Source: Chrysoperla carnea (taxonomy: Eukaryota > Arthropoda > Insecta > Neuroptera > Chrysopidae). Taken from it: a stretch of DNA of 64,000 nucleotides. Location: contig NC_058338.1 of assembly GCF_905475395.1 (NCBI RefSeq), positions 68,893,435 through 68,957,434 of the forward strand, written 5' to 3'. Within the stretch, counting starts at the first letter, position 1; each line of letters starts with the position of its first letter. Shown piece after piece: positions 1 through 13,400 of this stretch. The translations under genes were made by a program, and so were the position numbers. The notes beneath the pieces were generated by a model. It worked only from the letters and a program-made list of their open reading frames with translations. It made no database searches and was not told the DNA's origin.

Positions 1-552
1 TGTGCCGTCACCAAGCTTTATTGAGTGTGGGGCAAGTTTTGTATTTTTCGTTAGACATGAAAAACTTGTAAGGTAAAAGCTGAAAATTAGCCTTTCAAGC
101 GGCCACAGATATAGTCCAATCTGTATATGCTTCTCAGCTAAATCCTCCAATTTTTCAAAATTATCAACGCTTCTAAAATGTTTATTTACAATCATTTTTT
201 CTATAATTTAAAAATGAGAAAATTTATAGAATATACAATATTTAATTATAGTTCGAGATTTTATAGCATTTATAACATCTGACTCATTTAACCTCAGGCT
301 AGATATAAAATTCTATTTCAATCCTGAAAACATATAATTAAGAACGTTTTTTTAATAATAATTGAAGTCTAATTTTCACGGTATTATGAATTCAAAATAA
401 AAATTTTTAAATAAATAGGTCGTCATATTTTCTTAGTTTATTTGTAATAAGGAAAGTATTGTAATCGTAAAATAATTTTAGTAAGAATTTTAATTTAAGT
501 ATAATTTTTAATTCTAATTTTTCATGAAACAATAAACATTGAAGTCCTTAAT

Positions 553-1123
553 AACAAGTGAAAACAAACAATTGACTGAGTTAATTGTTGAAATACCATG
601 CATAGTCAGTGTTGATTTCTTTATCACATTACACACACAAACATGTGACACATACATAACTGATAATCAAGTATAGAACATATTATAAAATTTCCGCCTA
701 ATTGGCGCCCTCACGGTTAAACAGTGATGTTTACGAAAAAATGTTTCAAACAAAAGTTGTTTAATTTTTGATGAGGAACATCTCTATCTCTATCTCTATC
801 TATCTCTAACGGTTTACAAGGTGGGTCCTACAGACCCAAGACCCAATTAACCTATGATGCTCATTTACGAACTTGACCTCACTTTTTACGTCCTGAGTAT
901 TCTGTAAAAATTTCAGCTCGATATCTTTTTTCGTTTTTGAGTTATCGAGTCCACAGACGGGCGGACGGACGGACGGACAACCGGAAATGGACTAATTAGG
1001 TGATTTTATGAACACCTATGACAAAACTTTTTTCCTAGCATAATTTCTAAGCGTTACTTTTTTCCTAAGCGTTACAAACTTGGGACTAAACTTAATATAC
1101 TATGTATATTTCATATATACATT
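553..1123 (-). repeat. GTCC-core dispersed repeat, copy 1 (reverse)
   Basis: Read on the minus strand this matches the copies at 19642, 24742 and 40686 almost throughout: an ATGTATAT...ATATACAT palindrome at one end, a GTCCGTCCGTCC block followed by an ATAACTC-AAAAACG motif, an AAAAAGTGAGGTCAAGTTCG motif, and an ACTTGTT end. No long ORF and no clear terminal inverted repeats were found, so the class is unknown. In this copy the GAGATAGA segment has expanded into a CTATCT microsatellite at about 781-812. Confidence 0.8.
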
Positions 1124-2456
1124 AAATCGGATCAATTAAATTAAACTTAAGTTAAAACTTTAACCCCCTTTTTACTAGTTTAAACCAAAATTAATACCGA
1201 AATCAAAATTAATATAGTTTCATAGAAAATACGACTAATTATGCATCAAACTTTTTTTTAAAGTTTCTTAGAAATTTTTACTTCGAATTTTACAGTAGCG
1301 GTTACTCGCAGCTTCGACTACGTAATTGTAAAGAAGTTATTTTCAATAGACTGAATTATGAACAACGAATATTTAGTAACCTTGAGTGATTTATGCTCAT
1401 TCCAAATTTTGTACCCGTAAGATTGCTAGTTAAGCGCATCTGACAGGAATACAATATTCTTTGTAGAAAGTAGTCTATTTTGCTCTCCGGTCCTTCAGCT
1501 ATCTAAATGCACAAACATCGACAGCCGGAAGCTCCTATCTGGCCTGTACACAAAAATACAGAAAAATCGTTATTTTTTTATTATCTTAAAAACATCACAC
1601 TGGAATGAAACATATATTATGGACAAAAATTAGTCAATGTTACTCTCCAGACCTTCGGCTAACCATAAAAAGTCATTCAAAAGTTCGTTTTGGCATAAAA
1701 GAAGGACTTTGAGAAATATTAATATAGATTAACATTTTAAAATTTTTAAACACTTATCTATCCATGACGTTTGTGAGAAGTAATGCAAACCATATTGTCA
1801 AGATCTTGGAACGAAATTCCCAAAAAATACCCTACAATACTAAGAATGACGAAACAATTATATCATTTTTTTTTAAATACAAAGAATTTAATTTACACTT
1901 CTTATAAGCCACAACGTAGTCATTAAATTTATATCTTACTAAACTTAAACAGTAAAATGATAAAACAATGACGTCATAAAATTGTGATTAGATAATTATT
2001 ATTGTCATAGAGAAATAATTTCTTTTTATTATAGAATTTATATTTTAAAATAAAATTTTATTGCTATAATTGTATTCAGTTCATCAAAGATCGCGTAGTA
2101 CTTATTATCGTAGACAATTTCATTTTTAAATTGTATTCAAATTTTAATTATTTTACATAAAATAAACTGTCGTAATTTTTAAAATATTTTTAAGTGAATA
2201 CATTTTTGTGCCATGTGCATGTGTGTGATTGAAAATGTAATTTATGTTTGTTTAAATTTCAATTATTAATGTTTATAGAAAAGTGATAGCGAAATTTGCG
2301 TTTTGGTCAAAAAGTTTTCTTAATATACTGCTAATATACACTTTAGTAGAAAAATGTGTTATAGTTCCTTCGAATAAGTGATTTTAACGTTCTTCATTTT
2401 TTGGTATGAATTAAATGAAGGTTCGGGCATGTAAGATTTGGCAAAATTGTCCTTTT

Positions 2457-2667
2457 TTAACCCCCAAACTAAAAAAGGGGATGTTAAAAGTTTGACCGCT
2501 ATGTGTGTGTATCTTTCTGTCTGTGACATAGTAGCGCCTAAACGGGTGAAACGATTTTGATTTTTTTTTTGTTTTGTTTGGAAGGTAATTTAATGGAGAA
2601 TGTTCTTAGGTATGTTTTTAGTTCGAATTTAGGGTTCTGTACCCGAAATTTGTCGGGGTCTTATAAA
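2457..2667 (+). repeat. GGGTTCCGTACC-type repeat, copy 1
   Basis: It begins with AACCCCCAAACT, continues through GTTTGACCGCTATGTGTGT and CGATTTTGATTTTTTTT, and ends in an AGGGTTCTGTACCCGAAA block. The same order of motifs recurs at 20785-21115 and, reversed, at 33325-33617. I judge it a transposon-derived dispersed repeat of unknown class. The short reading frame across it has no recognisable protein. Confidence 0.65.
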
Positions 2668-2816
2668 TTTTGTAAATTTCACTTGTATGAAAATCCACTG
2701 GCATGGCAAACGATTTTCTTATGTCTAATTTGGGTCTAGTCTTTAACGTTAATGGTAAAGTGCGCAAAAATTAATCAATATTTTTAACGCATCATTATCG
2801 AAGTGTAATAGCCTTG

Positions 2817-3324
2817 TTAAGGTAGTACCAGCATGAAATCACTTTTCGACAGATTTGGCCGAATTTTTTTTCTCGGGTTTATAATAGTTTTATTTATGAA
2901 TTCCTAAAATTTCATAATTTTTGACCGTTTAGATCGCGAGATATTTAAAGACAAAGTTCGCGATTTTGAGGGTCATGTCCCATTTAAAGCATGTAAAATG
3001 TCCGGTCTCTCCAACTATTTTTTATGATATTATTATATATTGAAGAAAAAGTAGAAAAAAATGTTTATACAATACAATTCTAAAAAAAACATTTAGAAAT
3101 TAATTTTCACTTTCGAGATATTAATTTTGACGTAAATTGATCGAAATTGGGACGTTGGCATAATTATTTCCCATTTTAAACGGTCAAAATTTCTGAAACT
3201 TTGGGAATTAATAGTAAGCATTATTAAATTCTTAAATTTAATTTTTCGTTAAATTCTGTCGAAAAAAAAATTGTACCATTGCTTTAACATAGAAACTGCA
3301 AATACCATGCTGGAAATACCTTAA
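2817..3324. mobile_element. TTAA-flanked inverted-repeat element (MITE-like)
   Basis: The left end reads TTAA-GGTAGTACCAGCATG and the right end reads CATGCTGGAAATACC-TTAA, so near-matching terminal inverted repeats are bracketed by TTAA on both sides. Sub-terminal inverted similarity follows: GACAGATTT near 2850 against its complement near 3262, and AATTTTTGACCGTTT near 2930 against its complement near 3180. TTAA target duplications are typical of piggyBac and Kolobok elements. The roughly 500-bp interior has no ORF, which suggests a non-autonomous copy. Confidence 0.6.
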
Positions 3325-3340
3325 GACGCCTTAACTTATA

Positions 3341-3590
3341 TTGACTACTAGCTGGGAGATTGCGAGTTCGAACTCAGGCAGCGGCAGTGTGAACAAAAAA
3401 AGTTAATGGGATGGTTGATCACACTGTCGTCGCTTGGATAGGAACGGAGTAACCGATTCCACCCACATCATAAAATTAATTGTATATTCGGATGTAATTT
3501 AACAAATGAATAAAGATTAAAAATAATGATGTGGATGGCCTCTGTTATAGACGTGATCTGAGAAACGGATGTTAAACCCCATTATTTCTT
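3341..3590 (+). repeat. tRNA-derived SINE, copy 1
   Basis: A pol III B-box-like GAGTTCGAACTC lies at 3364-3375, with a truncated or diverged A-box region just before it. The 3' part, from AATGATGTGGATGGCCTC to GTTAAACCCCATTATT, is repeated at 7718-7806, which fixes the 3' end of the unit. Known insect SINEs share this plan of tRNA-like head and conserved tail. No ORF is present. Confidence 0.55.
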
Positions 3591-3935
3591 TCCATCGCGA
3601 GGCAGGTTAGTTTAACCCTACTAAGGGTTAATGCTAAAATACCTACTCAAGCTACTTTTAACAGCGTTTTTTCTTGACATGACTTACGAAAGTCCACGAA
3701 ACTTTTTGACCTAAACCAAACAATTTTGTTCACAATATTTCGTAATTAACCGTGAAAGTTTAGTTTACAGCAAAAATGTGATTTAAAACAAACAATGTAA
3801 ACACTTTATAATGTGAACATAATGTAAATCCAAAACAAAAATGTCCAAGAATTGGTGTTTCCATTTATTCTGAATAATGTCAAATGTGAATTATTTAAAC
3901 CATTGCTCAAAATTATTGCTGAAAATTCGTAAAGA

Positions 3936-4418
3936 ATGCCTATTTGTGAAATATATTGTAACGGTTGTCGTGTAATTATACCTGATATTACAACTAACAC
4001 AATGACGTCAACAACACCATCACCAACTGAACGGGACCAACAACATCAAGGGTTATTACTTGGTGATGGTGAAAGTTCACCAAATCCATCACCGATATCA
4101 ATTCATCACGTAGATAGTTTACAAACCGCACTTATACGACCTAGAACACCGTCACCGTTGTCAGCAAGACGGAGTCCCTCACCAAATTATGCATATAATA
4201 GACGTACCCCATCACCTTATCGGCGATCACAGTCTCCACTGCCACCTGGTTATGGATCTCGAAGAGGATCTTTAACATATCCCGCGACAGGTTATGAACA
4301 ATATCAAATGAGTTTGTTAGAAGTGCCATGGACAAATGATTATGGTGATGCTTCGAGTGATGATTTAAGTTCGGAATGGGATTCAGATGTACCTGATGCT
4401 CCTGTTTCAACATCAAAG
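3936..4418 (+). CDS. IP3K: IP3K exon 1, Ser/Pro-rich N-terminal tail
   Basis: It encodes residues 1-161 and ends in AAG followed by a GTTTGT donor, phase 0. TPSP occurs at 27-30, 71-74 and 91-94, and SPSP at 80-83, set among Arg pairs. An RRGSL basophilic-kinase-type site lies at 109-113 and an acidic Asp/Ser stretch at 136-154. Composition predicts disorder and proline-directed phosphorylation. A GATG/CACC-rich base pattern gives an antisense reading frame here that I treat as a shadow. Confidence 0.8.
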
Positions 4419-7324
4419 GTTTGTTTTATTTATTGCTTAGGGATATTCTACAGTTAATTTTAAATGAACAAGAAAATAGTTATTTCATCCTTTGACATTT
4501 CGCACCTGTGGAACAGTTTATTAGCTCTTCCCTTGGATAGAACTTTAAATAAGAAATTCAAAAAGGCTATTATAAAATTAGCTTTTATTATTAATGGGCC
4601 AACGTTTTCTTTCTTTTAGCTTTGACAAATAACAAATTTTTATATCAACGAAAAAACCGATTTTAAAAGCTTCGATAAGGAAGTTTTATACATAAATTTA
4701 CATACTAGACCAGGCAAAATCCGTCATTGAGCATGATTGATTTTCGGATGAAAAATTTTTGCAGGATCCCGTTTAAAACATGCTCCTGAACCTAAAAGTG
4801 TAGGTTGTCGATGGGTAATCCCATAGGATATTGCTTAAACAATTTTTTTTTAAACAAATAAGTAATATTGACCAAATCGCTTCAAAAAAATTTTATCATA
4901 AAATTGGGGTCAAAATTCACAAAAATTGTTCTGGGCCATTTTCCTAGAAACCTTCCAGTATTTGAGTAAAAATTCATAAAATTTTGAAATAAAATTTTTA
5001 CGATTTTCATTCCCCAAAAAGTCTATGGAAAAATTGGTTTTCTGATATGTATAAAACTTTTATTTATATTGTAAAGCTTACTCAACAACATCCCACAATA
5101 TTTTTTCGCCTAATTGCATTTTAAGTGTTTGATTGTTAATCGGAAAATGATTCCTTTAACGTCCCGGGAGTTGTTTAAATGAAATGTTTAGAATTTTTTG
5201 TTAATTTCACTTTGAGAAAATTAGTGACAATCCCCTTTTTAGCATGTATTGAACAAAAATTTTTTTCTTTTTTTTCTGGGTGATTTTTCTCGCGTGCGCT
5301 TAACAATTATCAATCATGCACTTAAAATGCAATTAGATCAAAAATTTTCTTCGCCTTTCAAACAAAAAAACATGGAGGGTTAAAAAATATAAATAAAAAT
5401 TCCTTTTAATACAAAAATTTTAAGTATTTTTTAAGTGTAATCAATTTTCATAAAATTTCATTCTTATCTCAAGTGGTATAATGCGTTTTTTAAATTAATA
5501 ATGTAAGAATTATTTGTTCCGTTTGATGTTATTTTAGAAACAACTTAGAAGAAAGATAATTTATTTATTATTAATGAGCATTACACAACTCTTATTATCA
5601 AGGTACCTCCCTCTCATGAAATTTTTAGTTCGAATCGTGTGTGTTACTTTATCATACTATGAAGTTCAACTACTTTAAAATATTTCTACAGCAAATTAAA
5701 TAATAATCCAATATATTTCTTCTTTAGAAATACACTCGCTACAAGTTACGCTCCTAAATAATTCTACTTCATAATCAAATATACATAATTAATAGATATT
5801 ATTACTTTAAGTATGTACGAGCTTCAAGGGAATTTCAAATGAAAAGCTTGATTTTCTTTTATATGAAGTTAAACTAAATCTAAATCAATTCTGAAAATTT
5901 TAGGGAGATTGCTCGATTATATAAATGAATAAACGACTTCAAAAGTAGGCATATTTAACATTGGTTATTAACTAGTCGGTAGATATTTAAAAAAAACTAT
6001 TTAAATTAAATTTAAAACATTTTATTGAAAAAAAAATAATAATAATAAAATAAAAAAATAAAAACGGTGTGCTCGACTAATTAAGGATGTATGAGCACGG
6101 TAGTCTGGACACAAAAAAATAAAAATTAAAAAAATATATATTTTCAATTTTGATGGTGAATTATGTTATAAGTTGACGGCAATATAAGACAAAAAGTATG
6201 AGTCAAAATATAACTAAAATTGAAAATTTTGTTTAATAATTTAGCTTTCGATATTTCGAAGAAAAGGCAAATATCGAAAAATTTTATTCCTAGTTTTCGT
6301 TTACATTCATTAAGTTATAACAAATAATTTCAACCCTAAATCTAAAATTGCCTTGGTGCGCGTACTACCTAATGAGTTTTATACTTTTAATAGTTTTATC
6401 TGATTCAAGAGAAGTCTAAGGTATAATATGAACACTATTCCTTCGATGATCGTAGCTGCAATAAGAATATAATATTGTTCGCTAAAATTATGTTCTTAAA
6501 ATGATCTGGTTGATCCTTTTTGTTGAATTTTCTTAAATACAAGATTAGAGAGATAAAGAGAAACAGGCGAATGAAATTCTGCGTATACGCATGAGAAAAA
6601 TTGGTTCATAAATCTGCCAAAATAATTATTTTTTTAAATGAATCACTCTGTATATTAAATTTTTTTAATATTTACAGATAACAAAATAGTTTCTCTGTTT
6701 CTGACCAAATTTTTTATATGATAATTTGAAATGACTTGACATTTTAGCTTATCCACTGTTCATTACGTTTTTACTTTTATCGTACTATTACATCACTATG
6801 TCTGACATGTTTTGCTTCATAGAATAATTTTCTAGACTAATTTTTGAAGCAAAAAAATTATAAAATTTAGAAATATTTATCATTTGAATTTGTAACTAAA
6901 TCTGTATCTGTAGAAAATAATATATCAAGAAATGAAGGGATCTTTTAAAATGATATTACATTTATGGTCAATCATAAGATATTCAGAACGTGTAAAAAAA
7001 GTTACCCAAGTATGTATTATAAGATTCATAGAATTTACCAACAAATATGGTAACGTAGAATTATTTGTATTCAACAATAACTTAACTACAATCGTTTAAG
7101 TTCTTTTTATCTCTTTGTTGAATTCACGAATAGATGTGAACAATAATTGTTGGATATCCATAATATTAAAAATAAAAAACAAACAAACAAATACACCCGC
7201 TTTGATACAAAAAAGAAAAACAATTGCACCAAAATAAAATCAAACAAAAAATTTAGTTTAATCTATTAGGACAAGAATAAGCTATTAAAATCATATATTT
7301 ATATATTTAAACGAGCAATTCTTG

Positions 7325-7421
<97 letters not shown>

Positions 7422-10400
7422 ACGATCTTGGAAATGGCTTCAACGATTTTCATGAAAATGAGTATGTGGGGGTTTTTTGGGGCGATAAGTCGATCTAGCT
7501 AGGTTTCATTTATCAGAAATGTCTTTTTATCCGTCTTTTCATGAAAAATTCATCAGACATCTATTGGTGTATAACGTAGTTAATGAAATACAATGCAAAT
7601 TATAACATAACAAAAAGGAGGCGTTTGAGTAGTCTAAAGTGAAAAATATGACTCTTGCTGACATCTACTGGCGAATAACCGAGCGAAGCTCGGTCATCCA
7701 GATATTTTAAATTAAATTAATAAAGATTAAAGATAATGATGTGGATGACCTCTGCTATAGACGTATATGTCTGAGGAACGGAGGTTAAACCCCATTATTA
7801 TTATTTTAATGAATTTTAACGATAATCATTTTTGACATCTATTAGGTAGGATCAATGAACATTTGAAGAAATTTTTTTTTAATTCCATCATCAGTATAAA
7901 AACAATAGCTCCATTTCCTTCGGAAATTCGCTAATAATGGCGAAGATATAACTAAGTTTTAAACTAAAATTTGTAATAGACTTCAAGAATTAAATTTATT
8001 TTTTTAGATATTCAGTTTTTTTAGGAATTTTGTAGATAACTACTACTGCATTTACCACCTTAGAAAACAAACTGTAGGTCTATTGGGAGGCGGTACGGCT
8101 ATTTTGGTTTTTTGGAATTGGTTGGTTGTCGATATGAGTTTGAGAAGAGTTTCCTCTTTGTGTTACATGTAGTCAAGCAAACTTTGTCTAACACTAAAGT
8201 TGTTGGGTCACACACGAACTTTCTGAGGGCATGATATTTAACCAACTTCTGACCGAGCCTATACCCAGCCTGTGAAATCAAACGCTCAGGTTGAGAACCA
8301 ATGGCTATTTCCAGACAATAATATCTACTCGACAATCGATAATAGAAATTACTTAAGGGAGCTTTCTTATTAACCCGTTACTGTATTTTTTTCATCATTG
8401 TAAACTTGGCATTAGACTGGCAATTGGAAATCTTTTGAATATGCAAATTACCTGTAAAATAATGTGTAACACCTATTATTACCTATCAATATTAAAATTA
8501 GATTCAATCGTTTTCAAATAACTGTAATATCTATAGGTATTATAGTTTACATAACTATATGAGATGCGCTATTTATTCAAATTTACATACGATTATAGAT
8601 ACTCACCCAGGTTGATTGTAGTGTGGATTATGGCAATAACGAAATTGACTGTTAAATATACAATTTAATATAATTACCATATCCGACGATTTGAATCTAT
8701 TGTGTTATATATATATGTATATATATATAAAATATCGATGGAATATTATATATTTATATAATAAATAAAATATAATATTAAACTGTATTTATTTAATACA
8801 GTTTAGTATTGATTTTGGATGAAAGGCTTGAATGCTTGAAAGTTGAACTAAGTCTAAATAAATTCTGATAATTTAGTGTGAGTTGTCCGATTATTTAAAT
8901 AAATTAAATAAATTACTGTAAAAGTAAGCATATTTAAAATTGGTCTTATGGGAAAACGTTAGATGGTTAATACATTTTCATAGATTTCTCCAAAACTAGT
9001 CGGTGGAAATTTAAAAAAAACAACTTTTGAAATTAAATTTAAAACCTTTGTGTCCTACTAATTAAGGAGTATAAGCAAGGTAGTATAATAAATATATTTT
9101 TGCAATTTTGATGGTGAATTATGTTATAACTTGACAATATAAGACGAAAAGTAAGAACAAAATTTTTCGATATCCGAGATAATTTTCAAAGTATCGAAAA
9201 TTGAAAATTTTGTTCAATTATGTAGCTTTCGATATTTCAAGAACCAAGGCTGATATCGAAAATTTTATTCTTGTTTTTCGTCAACATTCATGAAGTTATT
9301 ACAAATTCATTATCAAAGTTGAAAATAAGGTACAAATAATTTCAACCACAAGTCTAAGCTTGCCTTGGCGTTCGTACTACCTTCAGACAGTTGATGAGAA
9401 ATACGATAAACTAAAATTTTGTTACTTTTGCGACAACCTCTCTTAAAATAACGGACTTAAACTGCGTTGCAATTTGCAAATGAATATTAAGACATCATAG
9501 TACTTTACAACAACACTGTTCAAATGAACTATCTAATAAAAAAGAGTCTGATGTTTTAACTGTCTAGTCATTCCATGGACCACTACTGTTTTTTAAAGAT
9601 TTATGCCTGCTTATGACTGTCATATTGACTGCTTGACGTCATTATTAATTTCTCGAAACATAAGGATAGGCAGCCACTTATGAATGGGAGTAAATAAATA
9701 TCAATAGACAATCATAGCCTTAAAACTTTATACGTAAACAACCTTTTTCTGTGAACTCTACATCCAAGTCCGCTTTACCGCAGCTCATTTTACTGAGTAT
9801 CACGTTTTTTCTTGCACTCCTTTTCTTTTTTGATTTTTCGAAATAACCCTTGTTATGATATATAGTTCCAGGTTATTCATTGTGTATGACGAACTTATAC
9901 TTCTGTTTTCATTTAATGGATTAATGTTATCTTATATTTTGTGGTTAGCTCATGATTATAACTTCAGTAGCTGTTATACGTTACCGGAAGTTCATTCAAT
10001 TTATGTTGTGTACAAAAATTTGTTTTATATTTCCTCCAGAGATTGAGGTTTCGATTAAACTGTTTTGATAATTTTCAAAAACCGATACGTCACATAATGT
10101 CTGCACAAACTTACAACCTATAATCGCCGCTTAAAGCCAATCATAACCCTAACTCAGTTATTTTGTTTTTATATACTCTTGCTGGCGTCAGGAAACTTTC
10201 TCTTTGAGACTGCAACAAAGTCAGGAACAAGCCTGCACATCTCTTTCCCCTAGAAAGTGACTTTATCATATAATATTATACATAGATAACGCGAGGGATA
10301 TGCTGTAAGTGGATGCGATATGATGAATGAAAGAGAAGACTGCCAGTTAGTTCCTATGCTTCCTTGTCATAGTCATTATGTCATAATCATATGATGCATG

Positions 10401-13400
10401 TTTTTGAACTATCTATTTAATAGCAATAATATAAACAATATCTAGTCATTGACATACAGATTAGGCAAGGACACATAGGAACTAGCAGGCAGTCTTTTCT
10501 CTCATTCATCATATGGCAAATTTTGGGCCATGAGGTTCTCTATGTACAACATTCTATGGGCTTAATTCGTAATATCCACTTTGTTTTTTTTTTTGTTTTT
10601 TTTTTTTTTTAAATAATACTTTTTTGGTGTAAATCCGATATTAATGAATCGTATTAACCAATTTTTCAAATTTAGGTCATAAGCCTATTATCAAAAATAT
10701 TTTGCATATTTAACAAATTTTATAAGATAATAAACATGTTTATTTAATTTTTTTTAATCGGTGTACGATCTTTCCAATTCATTCAATCATACATTACGTA
10801 GATATTTTCAAATAATAAAAGGTATTTAATTAAGTGACGATGTTGCATGCGTAAGTGAATTCCATGAATGTTAGCAAAAACTACATTCCTAGGTACGGTT
10901 ATATTATATTAGCATCAGTTTGACGTCAAGCAAAAAAAAACACACAGGTAACATTGTTTAAACACAATTGGACCGTTGAATTTCCAGCACTTTACACGCA
11001 ATTATATACGGATTTCACTTTAATTTTTGCAACCTTCGAATAGCTTTAGCATTTTATCTTCTTGCAAAAAAAGTGTAATTCAAAAACAGTAAATACTTTT
11101 TTAAAAACAGTAGATTTTTTTCTTTTTTCAAATATGAAAAGAAAACATCTGGAATACGTAATTTCTACAAAATAGCTTCTAGCAATGAATAAGAAATTAT
11201 CTGCGTATTTGGCCTTCGGAGGTAATGAAATTGGAAATTTTTCCGAGTATAAGTTTCTCGTAGGTATATCTTCCAGCTGCCAAGTTTAGAGCCAATAGAA
11301 TCAACAATTCAACATTTAATGGATTTGAACGACTTTTCGAAAAAAATTTAATTAACCAATTGACTAATTGTCATCAATTGCATGTGCAGTAGGCCGTTCT
11401 TATAACCCAATTTTCAATACATTTTTAACTAGCTTTTTTAACTGGCTTCGCTCGCGTTTTTGTCAAAAAATAAATTTGTTTTGAAATATATTAATTATTG
11501 CTTAAAATGGAAATAAATAAAGAGAAAATAGTATTAAAACGAACCGTTAAACAAACAATTTTTTTGTATTATGCAAAAATGATTATTCCTTTTAACCTTT
11601 TTCTTTTTAATGAATATTCAATAATCAAAAGTACACATCTTTGATTGTTTAACTGGAATAAAAGAATATGTATCAAATAATAAGTTTTCAATTTTATTTT
11701 TAATGTCAGAAGTATGTCTGAAAACCTTTGTAGAGCCAATGTCCATAAATTGTATCTCCTTCAACCCTGTCTTATAAAATGTCAGAACAATAAATGTAAT
11801 TTTTTTTAAAATATTTCTTTATAAATTATAACTCCTGTGTTTTTCTGATGTATGAGCTATATTATTGTTAAGTTTCATTCAAATACACTCATTAGTTTTT
11901 GCGTAAAAGCGTAACAAACGCACAAACAAACAAACAAATATTCTCACTTTCAAATTTATAATATATAGGAATAGGGATAATTTGAACATCTGTTAGGTAT
12001 GACCTTACTTAATCACTTTCATTGTGTTTTGCCAAATATTAATTGTCTCTGAATGATTAGTTTAACATTTGTACTTGTATGAGTCATCGCAAATAATATT
12101 CCAACGGATTACTTTGTAACGTTGCATAAACTAAGTTTTTCTGATGTAAATACTTAATATTTCAATATTTTCAATAATTAGTTTTTAATATTTCCCAACA
12201 TATATCTACAGAATATAGTACTGAATTTCTGTTACTCAAAAGACGACCTAGTTATAGCCGTTAGTGCAAAAAGGAATCAAACTGTGCCTCACTCTATAAT
12301 ATCTATTTGTTTTCTAATATACGCAAATGATTATATAAGGCAGGATTTAGTATGACGACCTTTTACTTTTTTTACCTACGTAGGTATTATGTTGGTTATT
12401 ATAAAATCATTAAGTGTAACAAGCAAATACAATTTTTAATACTTCTTATAACTATCATCAAATGGTTTTATTATGTATTGATGACGCACGGAATCATTAA
12501 AACAATTGAATGTTTTGCTTGACTTGTGGTTTACCTCTCATTACCTTCATCTACCAACCCCAATCCAATATTCTTTCTAGGTATTAACACCTATATCTAA
12601 TTACAGTCATTACACATCACATCACATAATATTATTAAATTACTAAATTGCTACTAACTTGCGGTCACTGCTTAGCCTTTTGAACCGTAAAATGAGAATG
12701 CATTTTTTTCTCGTTAGGATAGTATTTGTATACCAAGCTTTGGCTTACTAGCTCTGGTCAAGGCTTGGGAAAACATTGGCAAATCAAAGCTTGTTGTAAT
12801 TTCATGTTTATGTTTATGCTGTTTCGATACCTAGTGAGAGAATAGCCTTTCGAGCAAGAGAAGTTTAACTAATAGTTAACATAAATGCTAGTTCAAATCT
12901 TATGTCAAACTCGTTTATTCAATTTACGACATACCATCAACAAACTTAAAACTGATTAACTATTGGAACTACGTTCCTTATTAAATTGTGAGTAATGTTC
13001 GCACATATTGGGTTGACTACTAAATCAGAAGTATCTTTTTTAAACTAATATTACAATTAATTCATAATGTATAGAGTTAAAGTAGCTATAATATTTAATT
13101 CTTTGAACAATAAAACAAGTATTTGACTTCTTACATGAATACTTTAAATTTTCAGAAGTAACATTGCACAGGTATGCAAACAGTATCGTTCAAGAAAAAA
13201 TTTAAAAAAAAAAAAAAAACAAATTAAACTTGAAATTATCAAAAGACAAAAAGTAACGAGAGAGAAAAAAATAAAAAATAATTAAAAGAAACTAATTACA
13301 CTAAACCTGCAACATAGCGTACCACAAAACTAATATTTATAATTAATTACTAATACAGTTATTTGTACTAAGGGGCATAGTTCCTACCGAATGTCCCACA

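Larger units (their letters stand above)
1..3935. other. Non-coding upstream DNA, repeat-rich
   Basis: No convincing coding exon is visible before the first IP3K exon. The stretch holds a reverse copy of the 570-bp GTCC-core repeat, two short imperfect copies of a CTCTCC-GACCTTC-type repeat near 1475 and 1640, one copy of the GGGTTCCGTACC-type repeat, a TTAA-flanked inverted-repeat element and a tRNA-derived SINE. The IP3K transcription start must lie here or further upstream, but I could not pick a TATA box or initiator with confidence. Confidence 0.6.

Noticed and set aside
4141..4416. Minus-strand open frame over IP3K exon 1
   Set aside because: It is antisense to the Ser/Pro-rich coding exon. 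The His/Asn-rich peptide is the complement of GATG/GGTGA codons and has no splice partner.
7325..7419. TA tract as an origin or promoter element
   Set aside because: Comparison with the sister repeat shows it is an expanded simple repeat; nothing else supports an origin.
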